Shown here in pieces: positions 35,849-45,268 of a DNA stretch of 64,000 bases (within the stretch, counting starts at the first letter, position 1; the number at the start of each line of letters is the position of its first letter). The position numbers and the translations under genes are program-made. Below the pieces are notes generated by a model. The model ran no database searches and was not told the DNA's origin. It saw nothing but the letters and a program-made list of their open reading frames with translations. Source of the stretch: Streptomyces sp. HUAS CB01 (GTDB lineage Bacteria > Actinomycetota > Actinomycetes > Streptomycetales > Streptomycetaceae); NCBI RefSeq assembly GCF_030406905.1, contig NZ_CP129137.1:1172001-1236000 (forward strand), written 5' to 3'.

Positions 35849-37792
35849 GTGTTCACGAACAGATCCTTGCTCAGACCGGTGTCGGCCGTGGCACTGCTCT
35901 GCACCCTGGCGACCCTCCCCCTCGCGTCCCCGGCCGCGGCCGGGCGGGGGCCCGCCCCCACCGCGGGCGCCGCGGGCGTCGCCACGGTCCGGTCGGCACC
36001 GGAGTGGACCCCGCCACTGAGCACCCGGGGCCGGTACGTCGTCGACGCCGACGGCGACCGCTTCAAGCTGAAGTCGGGCAACTGGCACGGTGCCAGCGGC
36101 ACCTGGACCGGTTCGGGGAGCCCCGACGACCCGGCGAACAACCACGCCGGGGAGAAGTCGGACCGGATGCCGCTGGGCCTGGACCGCGCTCCGATGTCCG
36201 AGATCGTCGCCGGTTTCCGGGAACTCGGGCTCAACAGCGTCCGGCTGCCGTTCTCCAACGAGATGGTCCACGACACGCGCCCGGTCGCGGACGCCTCCGT
36301 GGCCGCCAACCCCTCGCTGAAGGGGACGACGCCTCTCCAGGTCTACGACGCGGCCGTCCGGGCCCTGACGGACGCCGGACTCGCGGTGATCCTCAACAAC
36401 CACACCAACACCACACGCTGGTGCTGCGGTGTCGACGGCAACGAGCGGTGGAACGCGTCCCAGAGCGCCGCGACCTGGGAGAACGACTGGCTGTTCATGG
36501 TCCGCCGCTACCGCGACAACCCCCGCGTCGTCGGCGCCGATCTCTACAACGAGGTGCGCCGTTCCGTCCTCGACGACCCCAACTGGGGCCGCGGGGACCG
36601 GCACGACTGGTTCGCCGCCTCCCAGCGCCTCGGGGACCGGATCCTCCAGGAGGCCGACCCGGACCTGCTGGTGATCGTCGAGGGGATCAACTGGACCGGG
36701 ATCCCCGTGGACGGACTCCCCCACGAGCGGCCCACTCTCGAGCCCGTCCAGCGGCTCTCGCACACCCTGGTGCGGTCCGGCAAGCTCGTGTACTCGGCCC
36801 ACTTCTACGACTACACGGGACCGAACCACAGCGGAGCCACGGGACCGGGAGAGACGTCCGACCCCCGCTACCGCGACTTCGGCCGGGCCGAACTGTACGA
36901 GGTGCTGCGCCGGCAGGCCTTCCACGTCGCCTCGCAGCCGGACCGCCACTTCACCGCGCCGGTGTGGATCAGCGAGTTCGGCGTGGGAGGCCGCCAGGAG
37001 ACCGGGGCGAAGCAGCGGGCCTGGTTCCACCACTTCGTCGACTTCCTCGTCGAGATGGACGCCGACTTCGCCTACTGGCCGCTCGTCGGCTGGCACGAGG
37101 ACCGGAAGGGCAACGGCTGGGCGCTGCTGCACTGGGATTCGGCGGGACGGCGGGCGGGCCTCTTCGACGGGGACGACTGGCGCGCCGAGCCCTGGGAACG
37201 TCTCGTCGAGGCGCAGGGCAGGACCGGCGAGGTCCCCCCGGCGGACCGCTGGTCGATGCTCAGCCCCGACCACGGCGACTTCGTCCAGTCGCTGCGCCTG
37301 CGCGCGCTGCCGGACTGGGATCCCGGAGCGAGGAAGGCGGCGTGCCCGGACGACCAGCGGCTGGTCGGGCTGAGCCACACCGGGAACCGCGGGCTGTGCT
37401 CCGACGCGGGGGCCCGCGGTCTCCGCGCGTCGGGCGGCGCCCATGAGGTCGTCCGCGACGAGCGGTACGTCGAACCCGGCCGCGACTGGGCTGCCGGGTA
37501 CACCAAGCTCCAGTGCCCGCCGCGGTACGTCCTGGCCGGCTACAGCGTGCGCGGGGCCGCGGTCTCGGCCGCCCTGTGCGTCGAGGCGGGCACGGCCCTG
37601 GGCACGGCGGGCCGGACGGTGTGGTTCGACCGCTCCGACAACCGCCCGCCGGGGGCCGGCGGGGGCGACTTCGCGCACGGCCACCACAAGGGCCAGTGCG
37701 CGACCGACGAGTACGCGGCCGGTGTCGCGTACACCGGCCGCCTGGGCTCGTCGCGCACCCCGGACGCGCTGCTCTGCCGCGCACTGCGCTGA
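35849..37792 (+). CDS. Secreted GH5 cellulase with three-module cysteine tail
   Basis: A 647-residue exported glycoside hydrolase. Residues 1-31 are a signal peptide (SAVALLCTLATLPLASPAAA). Residues ~55-455 are a GH5-type barrel with acid/base E235 (GADLYNEVRR) and nucleophile E376 (PVWISEFGVGG). Residues ~465-647 are three related modules, each ending in a Cys pair: C499-C517, C556-C577 and C617-C643. Function of the tail is unknown; a carbohydrate-binding role is a guess. I start at the GTG at 35849 (GGGGG six bases upstream); an in-frame GTG two codons earlier is possible. Confidence 0.88.
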   Translation: MFTNRSLLRPVSAVALLCTLATLPLASPAAAGRGPAPTAGAAGVATVRSAPEWTPPLSTRGRYVVDADGDRFKLKSGNWHGASGTWTGSGSPDDPANNHAGEKSDRMPLGLDRAPMSEIVAGFRELGLNSVRLPFSNEMVHDTRPVADASVAANPSLKGTTPLQVYDAAVRALTDAGLAVILNNHTNTTRWCCGVDGNERWNASQSAATWENDWLFMVRRYRDNPRVVGADLYNEVRRSVLDDPNWGRGDRHDWFAASQRLGDRILQEADPDLLVIVEGINWTGIPVDGLPHERPTLEPVQRLSHTLVRSGKLVYSAHFYDYTGPNHSGATGPGETSDPRYRDFGRAELYEVLRRQAFHVASQPDRHFTAPVWISEFGVGGRQETGAKQRAWFHHFVDFLVEMDADFAYWPLVGWHEDRKGNGWALLHWDSAGRRAGLFDGDDWRAEPWERLVEAQGRTGEVPPADRWSMLSPDHGDFVQSLRLRALPDWDPGARKAACPDDQRLVGLSHTGNRGLCSDAGARGLRASGGAHEVVRDERYVEPGRDWAAGYTKLQCPPRYVLAGYSVRGAAVSAALCVEAGTALGTAGRTVWFDRSDNRPPGAGGGDFAHGHHKGQCATDEYAAGVAYTGRLGSSRTPDALLCRALR

Positions 37793-37831
37793 GCCGGCTG
37801 CCGCCCGGGCACGCGCTTCCCGTCCGCCACC

Positions 37832-37864
37832 GCGGCGGCCCTCCGCGAGGGCGGAGACCGCCGC
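37832..37864. terminator. Hairpin terminator between converging GH5 and rsmB genes
   Basis: A 7-bp stem GCGGCGG / CCGCCGC, a small internal loop, then a 6-bp stem CTCCGC / GCGGAG with a GAGG loop. It lies in a 91-bp convergent gap. Confidence 0.7.
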
Positions 37865-37883
37865 TGCGGCGGCCGGCCGGGCG

Positions 37884-39314
37884 TCAGGCCGTACGGCGCA
37901 GCAGTGCCAGGTACATCGCGTCCGTGCCGTGGAGATGCGGCCACAGCTGGACGTCCGGTCCGTCGCCCAGGGCCGGTACGCCGGGCATCAGCGGGCGGGC
38001 GTCGATCCACTCGGCACGGACGGTCCCGCCGTGCGCCTCGAGGACGTCGTCGACGACGGCACGGGTCTCCGCGAGATGCGGCGAGCACGTGGCGTACCCG
38101 ACCACCCCGCCGACCCGGACCGACTCCAGCGCCTCACGGAGCAGGGACCGCTGGAGGGGGCCGAAGCCGTCCAGGTCCTCGGGGCGGCGGCGCCAGCGGG
38201 CCTCGGGCCGGCGGCGGAGCGCGCCCAGACCCGAGCACGGCACGTCGACGAGGACGCGGTCGAAGGTGCCCGGTCGCCAGGCCGGGCGCGTGCCGTCGGC
38301 GGTCACGACCTGGTACGGGCCGGGGTTTCCGGCCAGGGCGCGCTCGACGAGCCGCGCCCGGTGCGGTTGCTTCTCGGCGGCGACCAGGGCCGCCCCGCGC
38401 TCGGCCGCCAGGGCGCCCAGCAGGGCCGCCTTGCCGCCGGGTCCCGCGCAGCCGTCGAGCCAGCGCTCGTCCCGGCCGTCCAGCGGCGCACCGGCGAGCG
38501 CGAGCGCGACGAGCTGACTGCCCTCGTCCTGCACCCCGGCGCGTCCCTCCCGCACGGGGGCGAGGGCGCCCGGTTCACCGCCCTCGGCGAGCCGTACGGC
38601 GTACGGCGACCAGCGTCCGGGCAGCCCGCCCTCCTCGCCGAGCAGATCGAGCAGTTCGCCGGCGCTCGACCGGCCCGGCCTGGCGACCAGCGTCACCTCC
38701 GGCCGCTCGTTGTCGGCCTCCAGCAGGTCCTCGATGCCGGCACGGCCGCCGCCCAGGGCGTCCCACAGGGCCGAGACGACCCACCGCGGGTGGGAGTGGA
38801 CGACGGCGAGATGGTCCTCGGGGTCCTCGTCGTAGGACGGAGCGACCCGGTCCAGCCACCCGTCCAGGTCGTGCTGCGAGACGCGGCGCAGCACGGCGTT
38901 CACGAACTTCGCCCGGCCGTCGCCGAGGACGACCCGGGCCAGCTCGACGCTCGCCGACACCGCGGCGTGCGTCGGGATGCGCGTGCCGAGCAGTTGGTGC
39001 GCGCCGAGCGACAGTACGTCGAGGACGGGCGGGTCGACCTCGCGCAGCGGCCGGTCGACGCACTCGGCGATGATCGCGTCGTAGGTGCCCTGGCGGCGCA
39101 GCGTGCCGTACACCAGCTCCGTGGCGAGCGCGGCGTCGCGGCTGTCGAAGTCGTCCTGCTCACGGGCCCTGCGCAGCAGCGGTGGCAGGACGAGGTTGGC
39201 GTACGCGTCGCGTTCGTCCACGGCCCGCAGTGCGTCGAAGGCGAGGATCCGGACGGGGTCCTTCTTCGGAGGGCGGTAGGGCTGGGCGGGACGACGACGG
39301 CTCTGCTGACTCAA
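37884..39314 (-). CDS. rsmB: 16S rRNA m5C967-type methyltransferase (RsmB/Sun)
   Basis: A 476-residue protein with an N-terminal NusB-like RNA-binding domain (~25-150) and a C-terminal SAM methyltransferase. Motif I is LDGCAGPGGKAALLGAL. The two catalytic cysteines of RNA m5C enzymes are in DVPCSGLGALRRRPE and GYATCSPHLAETR. It starts with TTG at 39314 (LSQQSRRRPAQPYRPPK), with GGAG five bases upstream. A hairpin lies six bases before that ribosome site. It follows fmt on the same strand after 264 bp. Confidence 0.93.
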   Translation of the reverse strand: MSQQSRRRPAQPYRPPKKDPVRILAFDALRAVDERDAYANLVLPPLLRRAREQDDFDSRDAALATELVYGTLRRQGTYDAIIAECVDRPLREVDPPVLDVLSLGAHQLLGTRIPTHAAVSASVELARVVLGDGRAKFVNAVLRRVSQHDLDGWLDRVAPSYDEDPEDHLAVVHSHPRWVVSALWDALGGGRAGIEDLLEADNERPEVTLVARPGRSSAGELLDLLGEEGGLPGRWSPYAVRLAEGGEPGALAPVREGRAGVQDEGSQLVALALAGAPLDGRDERWLDGCAGPGGKAALLGALAAERGAALVAAEKQPHRARLVERALAGNPGPYQVVTADGTRPAWRPGTFDRVLVDVPCSGLGALRRRPEARWRRRPEDLDGFGPLQRSLLREALESVRVGGVVGYATCSPHLAETRAVVDDVLEAHGGTVRAEWIDARPLMPGVPALGDGPDVQLWPHLHGTDAMYLALLRRTA

Positions 39315-39329
39315 AGGTGCTCCGCGATT

Positions 39330-39351
39330 CTGAAGGGTCGAACCCCTTCAG
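39330..39351 (-). promoter_or_regulatory. Leader hairpin before rsmB
   Basis: Perfect 8-bp stem CTGAAGGG / CCCTTCAG with a GTTCGA loop (minus-strand reading). It ends six bases before the GGAG ribosome site of rsmB, so it may affect translation. It resembles a tRNA T-arm in sequence, but no tRNA body surrounds it. Confidence 0.5.
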
Positions 39352-39465
39352 CCTACGTCGGCCGGCCGACGCACCTGCCCGTCCCCCGACGCCCTGCCCC
39401 GGCACCGGGCCGTGTCTGACACACGGCGCCGTCCGCCCGCAGGGCGGGGCTCACGGCGTCCGTTG

Positions 39466-39479
39466 CGTGCGATCGCACG
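39466..39479. promoter_or_regulatory. 14-bp perfect palindrome upstream of rsmB
   Basis: CGTGCGATCGCACG, a perfect palindrome in the fmt-rsmB gap, ~150 bp before the rsmB start. A second inverted repeat, CCGTGT-5 bases-ACACGG, lies at 39410-39426. The size suits a dimeric regulator site; no regulator can be named. Confidence 0.4.
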
Positions 39480-39578
39480 ACGGAGGATCCTCGTACTGGA
39501 CGTACCTGGATGACTCCGACAACGCCGCGAGCGTGCGTGCCAGGCGTCGCGGGCCAGGCGGGACTGTCACCACACGCC

Positions 39579-40511
39579 CTAGGAGCCGAGGGTCTCCCCC
39601 GGGGCGATCCGCACACCGCGGGCCCAGTCGGCGGCCCGCATCGGCTTCTTGCCCTGTGGCTGGACCCAGTGCAGTTCGACGGCGTGCGAACCGGTCCCGG
39701 CGTGCACATGGTTCTTGCCGACCGACAGCTCACCGGGTGCCAGCTCCGTGCGGTCCGGCAGCGGCTGGACGTTGATCAGCTTGAGCCGCTCGCCGCGGAA
39801 GAGCGTCCACGCGCCGGGCGCGGGGGTGCAGCCGCGGACCAGGCGGTCGACGCGGAGGGCGGGCGTGTGCCAGTCGACGTGCGCATCCTCGACGGTGATC
39901 TTCGGCGCCATGGTGACCCCGTCGGCCGGCTGCGGCACGGCCTCGAGGGTGCCGTCCTCGATGCCGTCCATGGTCGCGGCCAGCAGCCCGGCCCCCGCGA
40001 AGGCGAGCCGGGTGAGCAGGTCGCCGCTGGTGTCGGTCGGCCGCACGTGCTCGGTGATCACGCCGTACACCGGGCCCGAGTCCAGCCCCTCCTCGATCTG
40101 GAACGTGGAGGCGCCGGTCATCTCGTCGCCCGCGAGGATCGCGTGCTGCACCGGCGCGGCCCCGCGCCAGGCGGGCAGCAGCGAGAAGTGCAGATTGACC
40201 CAGCCGCGCGCCGGGACGTCCAGCGCCGCCTTGGGCAGCAGCGCGCCGTACGCGACCACGGGGCAGCAGTCCGGCGCGATCTCGCGCAGCCGGGCCAGGA
40301 AGTCCTCGTCGCGCGGTTTCGCGGGCTTGAGGACCTCGATGCCGGCCTCGTGCGCCCGCTGGGCTACCGGGCTGGCCACCAGACGGCGGCCGCGGCCCGC
40401 GGGGGCGTCCGGACGGGTGACGACCGCGGCGACCTCGTGCCGGCCGGAGGCGATCAGGGCGTCCAGGGCGGGTACGGCGACCTCGGGGGTGCCTGCGAAG
40501 ACAAGTTTCAC
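39579..40511 (-). CDS. fmt: Methionyl-tRNA formyltransferase
   Basis: A 310-residue enzyme that formylates initiator Met-tRNA using 10-formyl-THF. The N-terminus [20 protein letters not shown] is diagnostic. The catalytic Asn/His tract is [18 protein letters not shown], and the late Asp lies in [11 protein letters not shown]-terminal OB-like tRNA-binding domain follows from ~205. GTG at 40511 with GAGG upstream. It lies in a run with rsmB, as in many actinobacteria (priA-fmt-rsmB), although a plus-strand gene is inserted before priA here. Confidence 0.96.
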   Translation of the reverse strand: MKLVFAGTPEVAVPALDALIASGRHEVAAVVTRPDAPAGRGRRLVASPVAQRAHEAGIEVLKPAKPRDEDFLARLREIAPDCCPVVAYGALLPKAALDVPARGWVNLHFSLLPAWRGAAPVQHAILAGDEMTGASTFQIEEGLDSGPVYGVITEHVRPTDTSGDLLTRLAFAGAGLLAATMDGIEDGTLEAVPQPADGVTMAPKITVEDAHVDWHTPALRVDRLVRGCTPAPGAWTLFRGERLKLINVQPLPDRTELAPGELSVGKNHVHAGTGSHAVELHWVQPQGKKPMRAADWARGVRIAPGETLGS

Positions 40512-40579
40512 TGGTAATACCTCGCTCTGTGTGCCGGGGTGATCGCGCGACGCACCAGTCTATTTGGCCGCACCGACAG

Positions 40580-40605
40580 GGGGCGCGCGGACTGCCGCGC
40601 GCCCC
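40580..40605. other. Hairpin in fmt/HTH divergent gap
   Basis: Perfect 11-bp stem GGGGCGCGCGG / CCGCGCGCCCC with an ACTG loop, 70-95 bp upstream of fmt. Its position between two divergent starts is odd for a terminator, so it may be a leader structure. A relatively AT-rich stretch containing TTGTCAAGAGAGATTGACC follows at ~40660 and may be the promoter for the plus-strand gene. Confidence 0.4.
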
Positions 40606-40636
40606 GCGCATGTGCGCTCGCACCTCCGCAGCGTGA

Positions 40637-41254
<618 letters not shown>

Positions 41255-41358
41255 CCCCTCTCCCGAACGCCCCGGCGCACCCTCACGGGCGCCGGGGCGG
41301 CGCCGTGCGGAGGGCCGGCCGACGGTGCACGCGGGCACGGCACCCGACGCACGCCCGG

Positions 41359-41384
41359 CGCGCCGGTCCTCCAGGACCGGCGCG
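41359..41384. terminator. Hairpin terminator between HTH gene and priA
   Basis: Perfect 12-bp inverted repeat CGCGCCGGTCCT / AGGACCGGCGCG with a 2-base centre, in the convergent gap. Likely bidirectional. Confidence 0.75.
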
Positions 41385-41408
41385 ACGCAGGGCGGCCCCG
41401 GTCGCCCG

Positions 41409-43574
41409 TCAGCCGATGTCCGGCGGATCCACCCGGATCCGAACCGGCTCGCCCCCACCCCGCGCGAGCCGCGCGGCCTGGGCGGACTTCAGCGCGGCGG
41501 CGAGCGCCGCGCCGCTGCCGGGCGGTACGCGGAGCAGGGCGCGCTCCCACTGCTCCCCCGGCCCGAGCCCTCCCTGGGTGGGAGGTGGCTCGCCCGGTCG
41601 CCGCGGCCGTCCCGGGGGCGGCGGGGGAAGGGGCACCGGCCCCAGCACCTCCGCGTCGTCGGGCAGGGACGTGGCCGCCAGGAAGCCCGTCACCGCCTCC
41701 GCGCGCCCGGTCACCGACGCCATCCGCGACACGGGCGGGAAGCCCAGCTCGGCGCGCTCGGCCAGCTCGCGCTGGGCGTGGCCGACAGGGTCCCACCGCA
41801 CCAGGGCCTGGACGGGGCGCAACGTCGGCTCGGCGACCACGACGACCGTGCCGCCCTCCGCCTGGCCCCGTACCAGCGAGGCAGCCGCCGTCCAGCGGCG
41901 CAGCGCCTCCTCCCCCGCCCGCAGGTCGGGCCGCCCGAGCATGGCCCACCCGTCGAGCAGCAGCGCGGCCGCGTAGCCGCCCTCGGCGACCGGCTCCGCG
42001 CCCGGCGTGCTGACCACCAGCGCCGGCCGGCCGGGCACGGAGTCCAGCACGTGGTCCCGCCCCGACGTCCGGACGGGCACCGCGGGGAACGCCCTCCCCA
42101 GTTCCTCCGCCGTGCGCCGGGCCCCCACTATGCGGGCGCGCAGCCGGGCTCCGCCGCACACGGCGCAGTGCCAGCCGGTGGCGTCCCGACCGCACCAGCC
42201 GCAGCTGAGGTCCTGCTCCCGCGGGGCCTCCAGCGGGCCCGAGCAGTGCCCGCAGCGGGCGGGCTCACGGCAGCGTTCGCAGGCCAGCCTCGGCACATAG
42301 CCGCGACGGGGCACCTGGACCAGCACCGGTCCGTGGCGCAGACCGTCCCGCACGGTCTGCCAGGCCAGCGACGGCAGCCTGGCGGCCCGTGCCGCCTCGT
42401 CGCGCGCGAGTTCGCCGTCACCGACCGTGCGGATCAGCGGCGCGGCACGGCGCACCTGTTCCCGGTCCGCCACCAGCGGCCGTGCCCAGCCGGTCTCGAC
42501 GAGCTGGGCGGCCTCGACCGTGCAGCTCACGCTGCCCAGCAGGAATCCGCAGCGCTCGTGCGCGGCACGCAGCAGCAGGACCTCGCGCGCATGCGGCTGC
42601 GGCGCGTGCTGCTCGCTGTGGCTGGAGTCGCCGTCGTCCCATATCGCGACCAGCCCGAGGTCCCGGACGGGCGCGAACATCGCCGCCCGCGTCCCGACCA
42701 CCGCCCGCACCGAGCCCCGCCGCACGGAGAGCCACTGCGCGTACCGCTTCTCCGGGCCGGCTTCCGCGGTGAGCACGGCATGGTGTCCCTCGCCGAGCAG
42801 TGCGGTCAGGGCCGCGTCCACCCGTGCCGCGGCGCGCCCGTCCGGGACGACCAGCAGCGCGCCCCGGCCGGACGCGAGGGTCGCCGCGACGGCCGCCGCG
42901 AGTTCGTCGGCCCAGTGCGGGCCGGGGAGCGCCGTCCACACGGCCCGCGGAGCGCCCCCGCCCGCCAGGGCTTGCAGAAAGGCCGGGCCCTGCTCGTACC
43001 GGGCCCAGGTGCCCGGCTCCGGCGTCGGCGGGGGTGGCTGCGGAGGCGGCGACGGCCGGGACTCGGCGCGTGCGCTCCTGGGCGGCACGGCGAGCTGCAG
43101 CACGTCGGCGAGGCTGCCCGCGTACCGGTCCGCGACCGCTCTGGCCAGGGCGAGCAGACCGGGGCTGAGCACGGGTTCGGGCGACACCACGCCCGCGAGG
43201 GCGGCGAGCGGGCCCGAGTAGTCGGACTCCGCCCGTCGCTCGACGAGGAATCCGTCGATCAGCCGGCCGCCTTCGCGGCGGCCCTCGCGGACCTGGTGGG
43301 CCCCGGCGCCGAAGCGGACCCGGACCCGGACTCCGGGTTGCGCGGCCTCGTCCAGCTCCTCGGGCACCGCGTAGTCGAAGTACTGGTCGAGATGGAGCAC
43401 GCCCTTGTTGACGACGACCCGGGCCACCGGGAGTTCCCCGGCCAGGGCCGCCCCTCGCCAGGTGCGCGGCTTGGCCCGCGGCTTCCTGGCCTGCCGTACG
43501 GTCTCCCGGATCAGCGCAAGCTGCTCCGGCGAACCGTCCGCGGTCCGCTCGGAGGCTTCGTCGTCGCTGCTCAC
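41409..43574 (-). CDS. priA: PriA-like primosomal protein N', helicase motifs degenerate
   Basis: A 721-residue replication-restart protein. The N-terminal 3'-DNA-binding domain (ARVVVNKGVLHLDQYFDYAV) and the eight zinc cysteines (CERCREPARCGHC, then CGWCGRDATGWHCAVCG) are intact. The Walker A site is replaced by WTALPGPHWADEL (no GKT), and the DEAH box reads AIWDDGDSSHSEQH. This loss is known for actinobacterial PriA, annotated as lacking helicase activity. I start at the GTG at 43574 (VSSDDEAS), which has TAGGA at a good distance; an in-frame GTG eight codons upstream is less well placed. Confidence 0.9.
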   Translation of the reverse strand: MSSDDEASERTADGSPEQLALIRETVRQARKPRAKPRTWRGAALAGELPVARVVVNKGVLHLDQYFDYAVPEELDEAAQPGVRVRVRFGAGAHQVREGRREGGRLIDGFLVERRAESDYSGPLAALAGVVSPEPVLSPGLLALARAVADRYAGSLADVLQLAVPPRSARAESRPSPPPQPPPPTPEPGTWARYEQGPAFLQALAGGGAPRAVWTALPGPHWADELAAAVAATLASGRGALLVVPDGRAAARVDAALTALLGEGHHAVLTAEAGPEKRYAQWLSVRRGSVRAVVGTRAAMFAPVRDLGLVAIWDDGDSSHSEQHAPQPHAREVLLLRAAHERCGFLLGSVSCTVEAAQLVETGWARPLVADREQVRRAAPLIRTVGDGELARDEAARAARLPSLAWQTVRDGLRHGPVLVQVPRRGYVPRLACERCREPARCGHCSGPLEAPREQDLSCGWCGRDATGWHCAVCGGARLRARIVGARRTAEELGRAFPAVPVRTSGRDHVLDSVPGRPALVVSTPGAEPVAEGGYAAALLLDGWAMLGRPDLRAGEEALRRWTAAASLVRGQAEGGTVVVVAEPTLRPVQALVRWDPVGHAQRELAERAELGFPPVSRMASVTGRAEAVTGFLAATSLPDDAEVLGPVPLPPPPPGRPRRPGEPPPTQGGLGPGEQWERALLRVPPGSGAALAAALKSAQAARLARGGGEPVRIRVDPPDIG

Positions 43575-43643
43575 AGCCACATTCCTACCAGACGGCACCG
43601 ACAGCGCCCCGGCCCTCGCACCGTTCGCGGCCCGGTCCGGCGG

Positions 43644-43692
43644 GACGCGCGAGGGCCCCGGACCTGAGACAGGTCCGGGGCCCTCGCGCGTC
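43644..43692 (-). terminator. 23-bp perfect hairpin terminator after metK
   Basis: A perfect 23-bp inverted repeat with an AGA loop (left arm begins GACGCGCGAGGG, right arm ends CCCTCGCGCGTC), 12 bp past the metK stop. It separates metK from priA. Confidence 0.85.
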
Positions 43693-43703
43693 AGCCGGTG
43701 CCG

Positions 43704-44927
43704 TCAGAGGCCCGCCGCCGCGCGCAGCGCGTCGACGCGGTCCGTGCGCTCCCAGGTGAAGTCGGGGAGGGCACGGCCGAAGTGGCCGTAGGCGGCGGTC
43801 TGGGAGTAGATCGGGCGGAGCAGGTCGAGGTCGCGGATGATCGCGGCCGGGCGGAGGTCGAAGACCTCGCCGATGGCGTGCTCGATCTTCTCCACGTCGA
43901 CCGCGGCGGTGCCGAAGGTCTCGACGAACAGGCCCACCGGCTCGGCCTTGCCGATCGCGTACGCGACCTGGACCTCGCAGCGGGAGGCGAGTCCGGCGGC
44001 GACGACGTTCTTGGCGACCCAGCGCATCGCGTACGCGGCGGAGCGGTCGACCTTGGACGGGTCCTTGCCCGAGAAGGCACCGCCGCCGTGGCGGGCCATG
44101 CCGCCGTAGGTGTCGATGATGATCTTGCGGCCGGTGAGGCCGGCGTCGCCCATCGGGCCGCCGATCTCGAAGCGGCCGGTCGGGTTGACGAGCAGCCGGT
44201 AGCCGTCGGTGTCGAGCTTGATGCCGTCCTCGACGAGCTGCTTCAGCACGTGCTCGACGACGAACTCGCGGATGTCCGGCGCGAGCAGCGAGTCCAGGTC
44301 GATGTCGGACGCGTGCTGCGAGGACACGACGACCGTGTCGAGACGGACGGCCTTGTCGCCGTCGTACTCGATGGTGACCTGGGTCTTTCCGTCCGGGCGC
44401 AGGTACGGGATGGTCCCGTTCTTGCGGACCTCGGAGAGGCGGCGGGACAGCCGGTGCGCGAGGTAGATCGGCAGCGGCATCAGTTCGGGGGTCTCGTCGC
44501 AGGCGTACCCGAACATCAGGCCCTGGTCGCCGGCGCCCTGCTGGTCGAGCTCGTCCGTGTCCCTGCCGGCGGCGGCACCCTCGACCCGGCTCTCGTAGGC
44601 CGTGTCGACACCCTGGGCGATGTCGGGCGACTGGGAGCCGATGGAGACGGAGACACCGCAGGAGGCGCCGTCGAAGCCCTTCTTCGAGGAGTCGTAGCCG
44701 ATCTCGAGGATCTTGTTGCGCACCAGCGTGGGGATGTCCGCCCACGCCTTGGTGGTCACCTCGCCCGCGACGTGCACCAGGCCGGTGGTGATCAAGGTCT
44801 CCACGGCGACGCGGGACGAGGGGTCCTCGCGGAGCAGTGCGTCGAGAATGGTGTCGCTGATCTGGTCAGCGATCTTGTCGGGGTGACCTTCGGTCACGGA
44901 CTCCGAAGTGAACAGGCGACGGGACAC
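43704..44927 (-). CDS. metK: S-adenosylmethionine synthetase
   Basis: A 407-residue enzyme making SAM from methionine and ATP. Signatures: [15 protein letters not shown] near the N-terminus, [15 protein letters not shown] (~residues 125-140) and the phosphate loop [16 protein letters not shown]. The GTG at 44927 has AGGGAG upstream. SAM level influences antibiotic production in Streptomyces. I see no recognised SAM riboswitch in the 341-bp region upstream. Confidence 0.97.
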   Translation of the reverse strand: MSRRLFTSESVTEGHPDKIADQISDTILDALLREDPSSRVAVETLITTGLVHVAGEVTTKAWADIPTLVRNKILEIGYDSSKKGFDGASCGVSVSIGSQSPDIAQGVDTAYESRVEGAAAGRDTDELDQQGAGDQGLMFGYACDETPELMPLPIYLAHRLSRRLSEVRKNGTIPYLRPDGKTQVTIEYDGDKAVRLDTVVVSSQHASDIDLDSLLAPDIREFVVEHVLKQLVEDGIKLDTDGYRLLVNPTGRFEIGGPMGDAGLTGRKIIIDTYGGMARHGGGAFSGKDPSKVDRSAAYAMRWVAKNVVAAGLASRCEVQVAYAIGKAEPVGLFVETFGTAAVDVEKIEHAIGEVFDLRPAAIIRDLDLLRPIYSQTAAYGHFGRALPDFTWERTDRVDALRAAAGL

Positions 44928-45148
44928 AACGCTCCCTGGGGTTGCAGCGGCTGCTGGCTGATCAATGGTGGACCGGCCGGGGGGCTGCGCCCCGCGTCGT
45001 TCCGAGGGACAGTTTATCGGGCACTCCCGGCGGCCGGACCAGCGTCTCGCACCCTGGGCGGCCGACCGTGGGCCGAATCACCCGTCACCAGGGCGCGAGC
45101 GGCGGCGGCGCGCGCCCGGAAGGGAGGGTTTCACCGGATTTGGCGTGG

Positions 45149-45175
45149 CCTTCGCGAAGGATGAGAAATTCATCC
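45149..45175. promoter_or_regulatory. Adjacent inverted repeats in the metK-coaBC gap
   Basis: A 12-bp palindrome CCTTCGCGAAGG (45149-45160) overlaps an inverted repeat GGATGA-5 bases-TCATCC (45159-45175). They lie ~225-250 bp upstream of metK in an AT-richer stretch of the gap 44928-45268, which has no gene. Possible metK control region. Confidence 0.4.
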
Positions 45176-45268
45176 CGGATTCACCCGTGTCCGGCGTGTC
45201 CACCGGCCGGAACCCGTGGAGTGAGCGCTTCGTCACACCCCGCCACCGGGCGTGCCGCGCGGGCCGCG

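Noticed and set aside
39330..39351. tRNA-like GGTTCGACC stretch
   Set aside because: Looks like a T-arm, but no acceptor, D- or anticodon arms flank it; it is a simple hairpin in the rsmB leader.
44928..45268. SAM riboswitch upstream of metK
   Set aside because: No SAM-I, SAM-II or SAM-IV core pattern could be recognised; only short inverted repeats are present.
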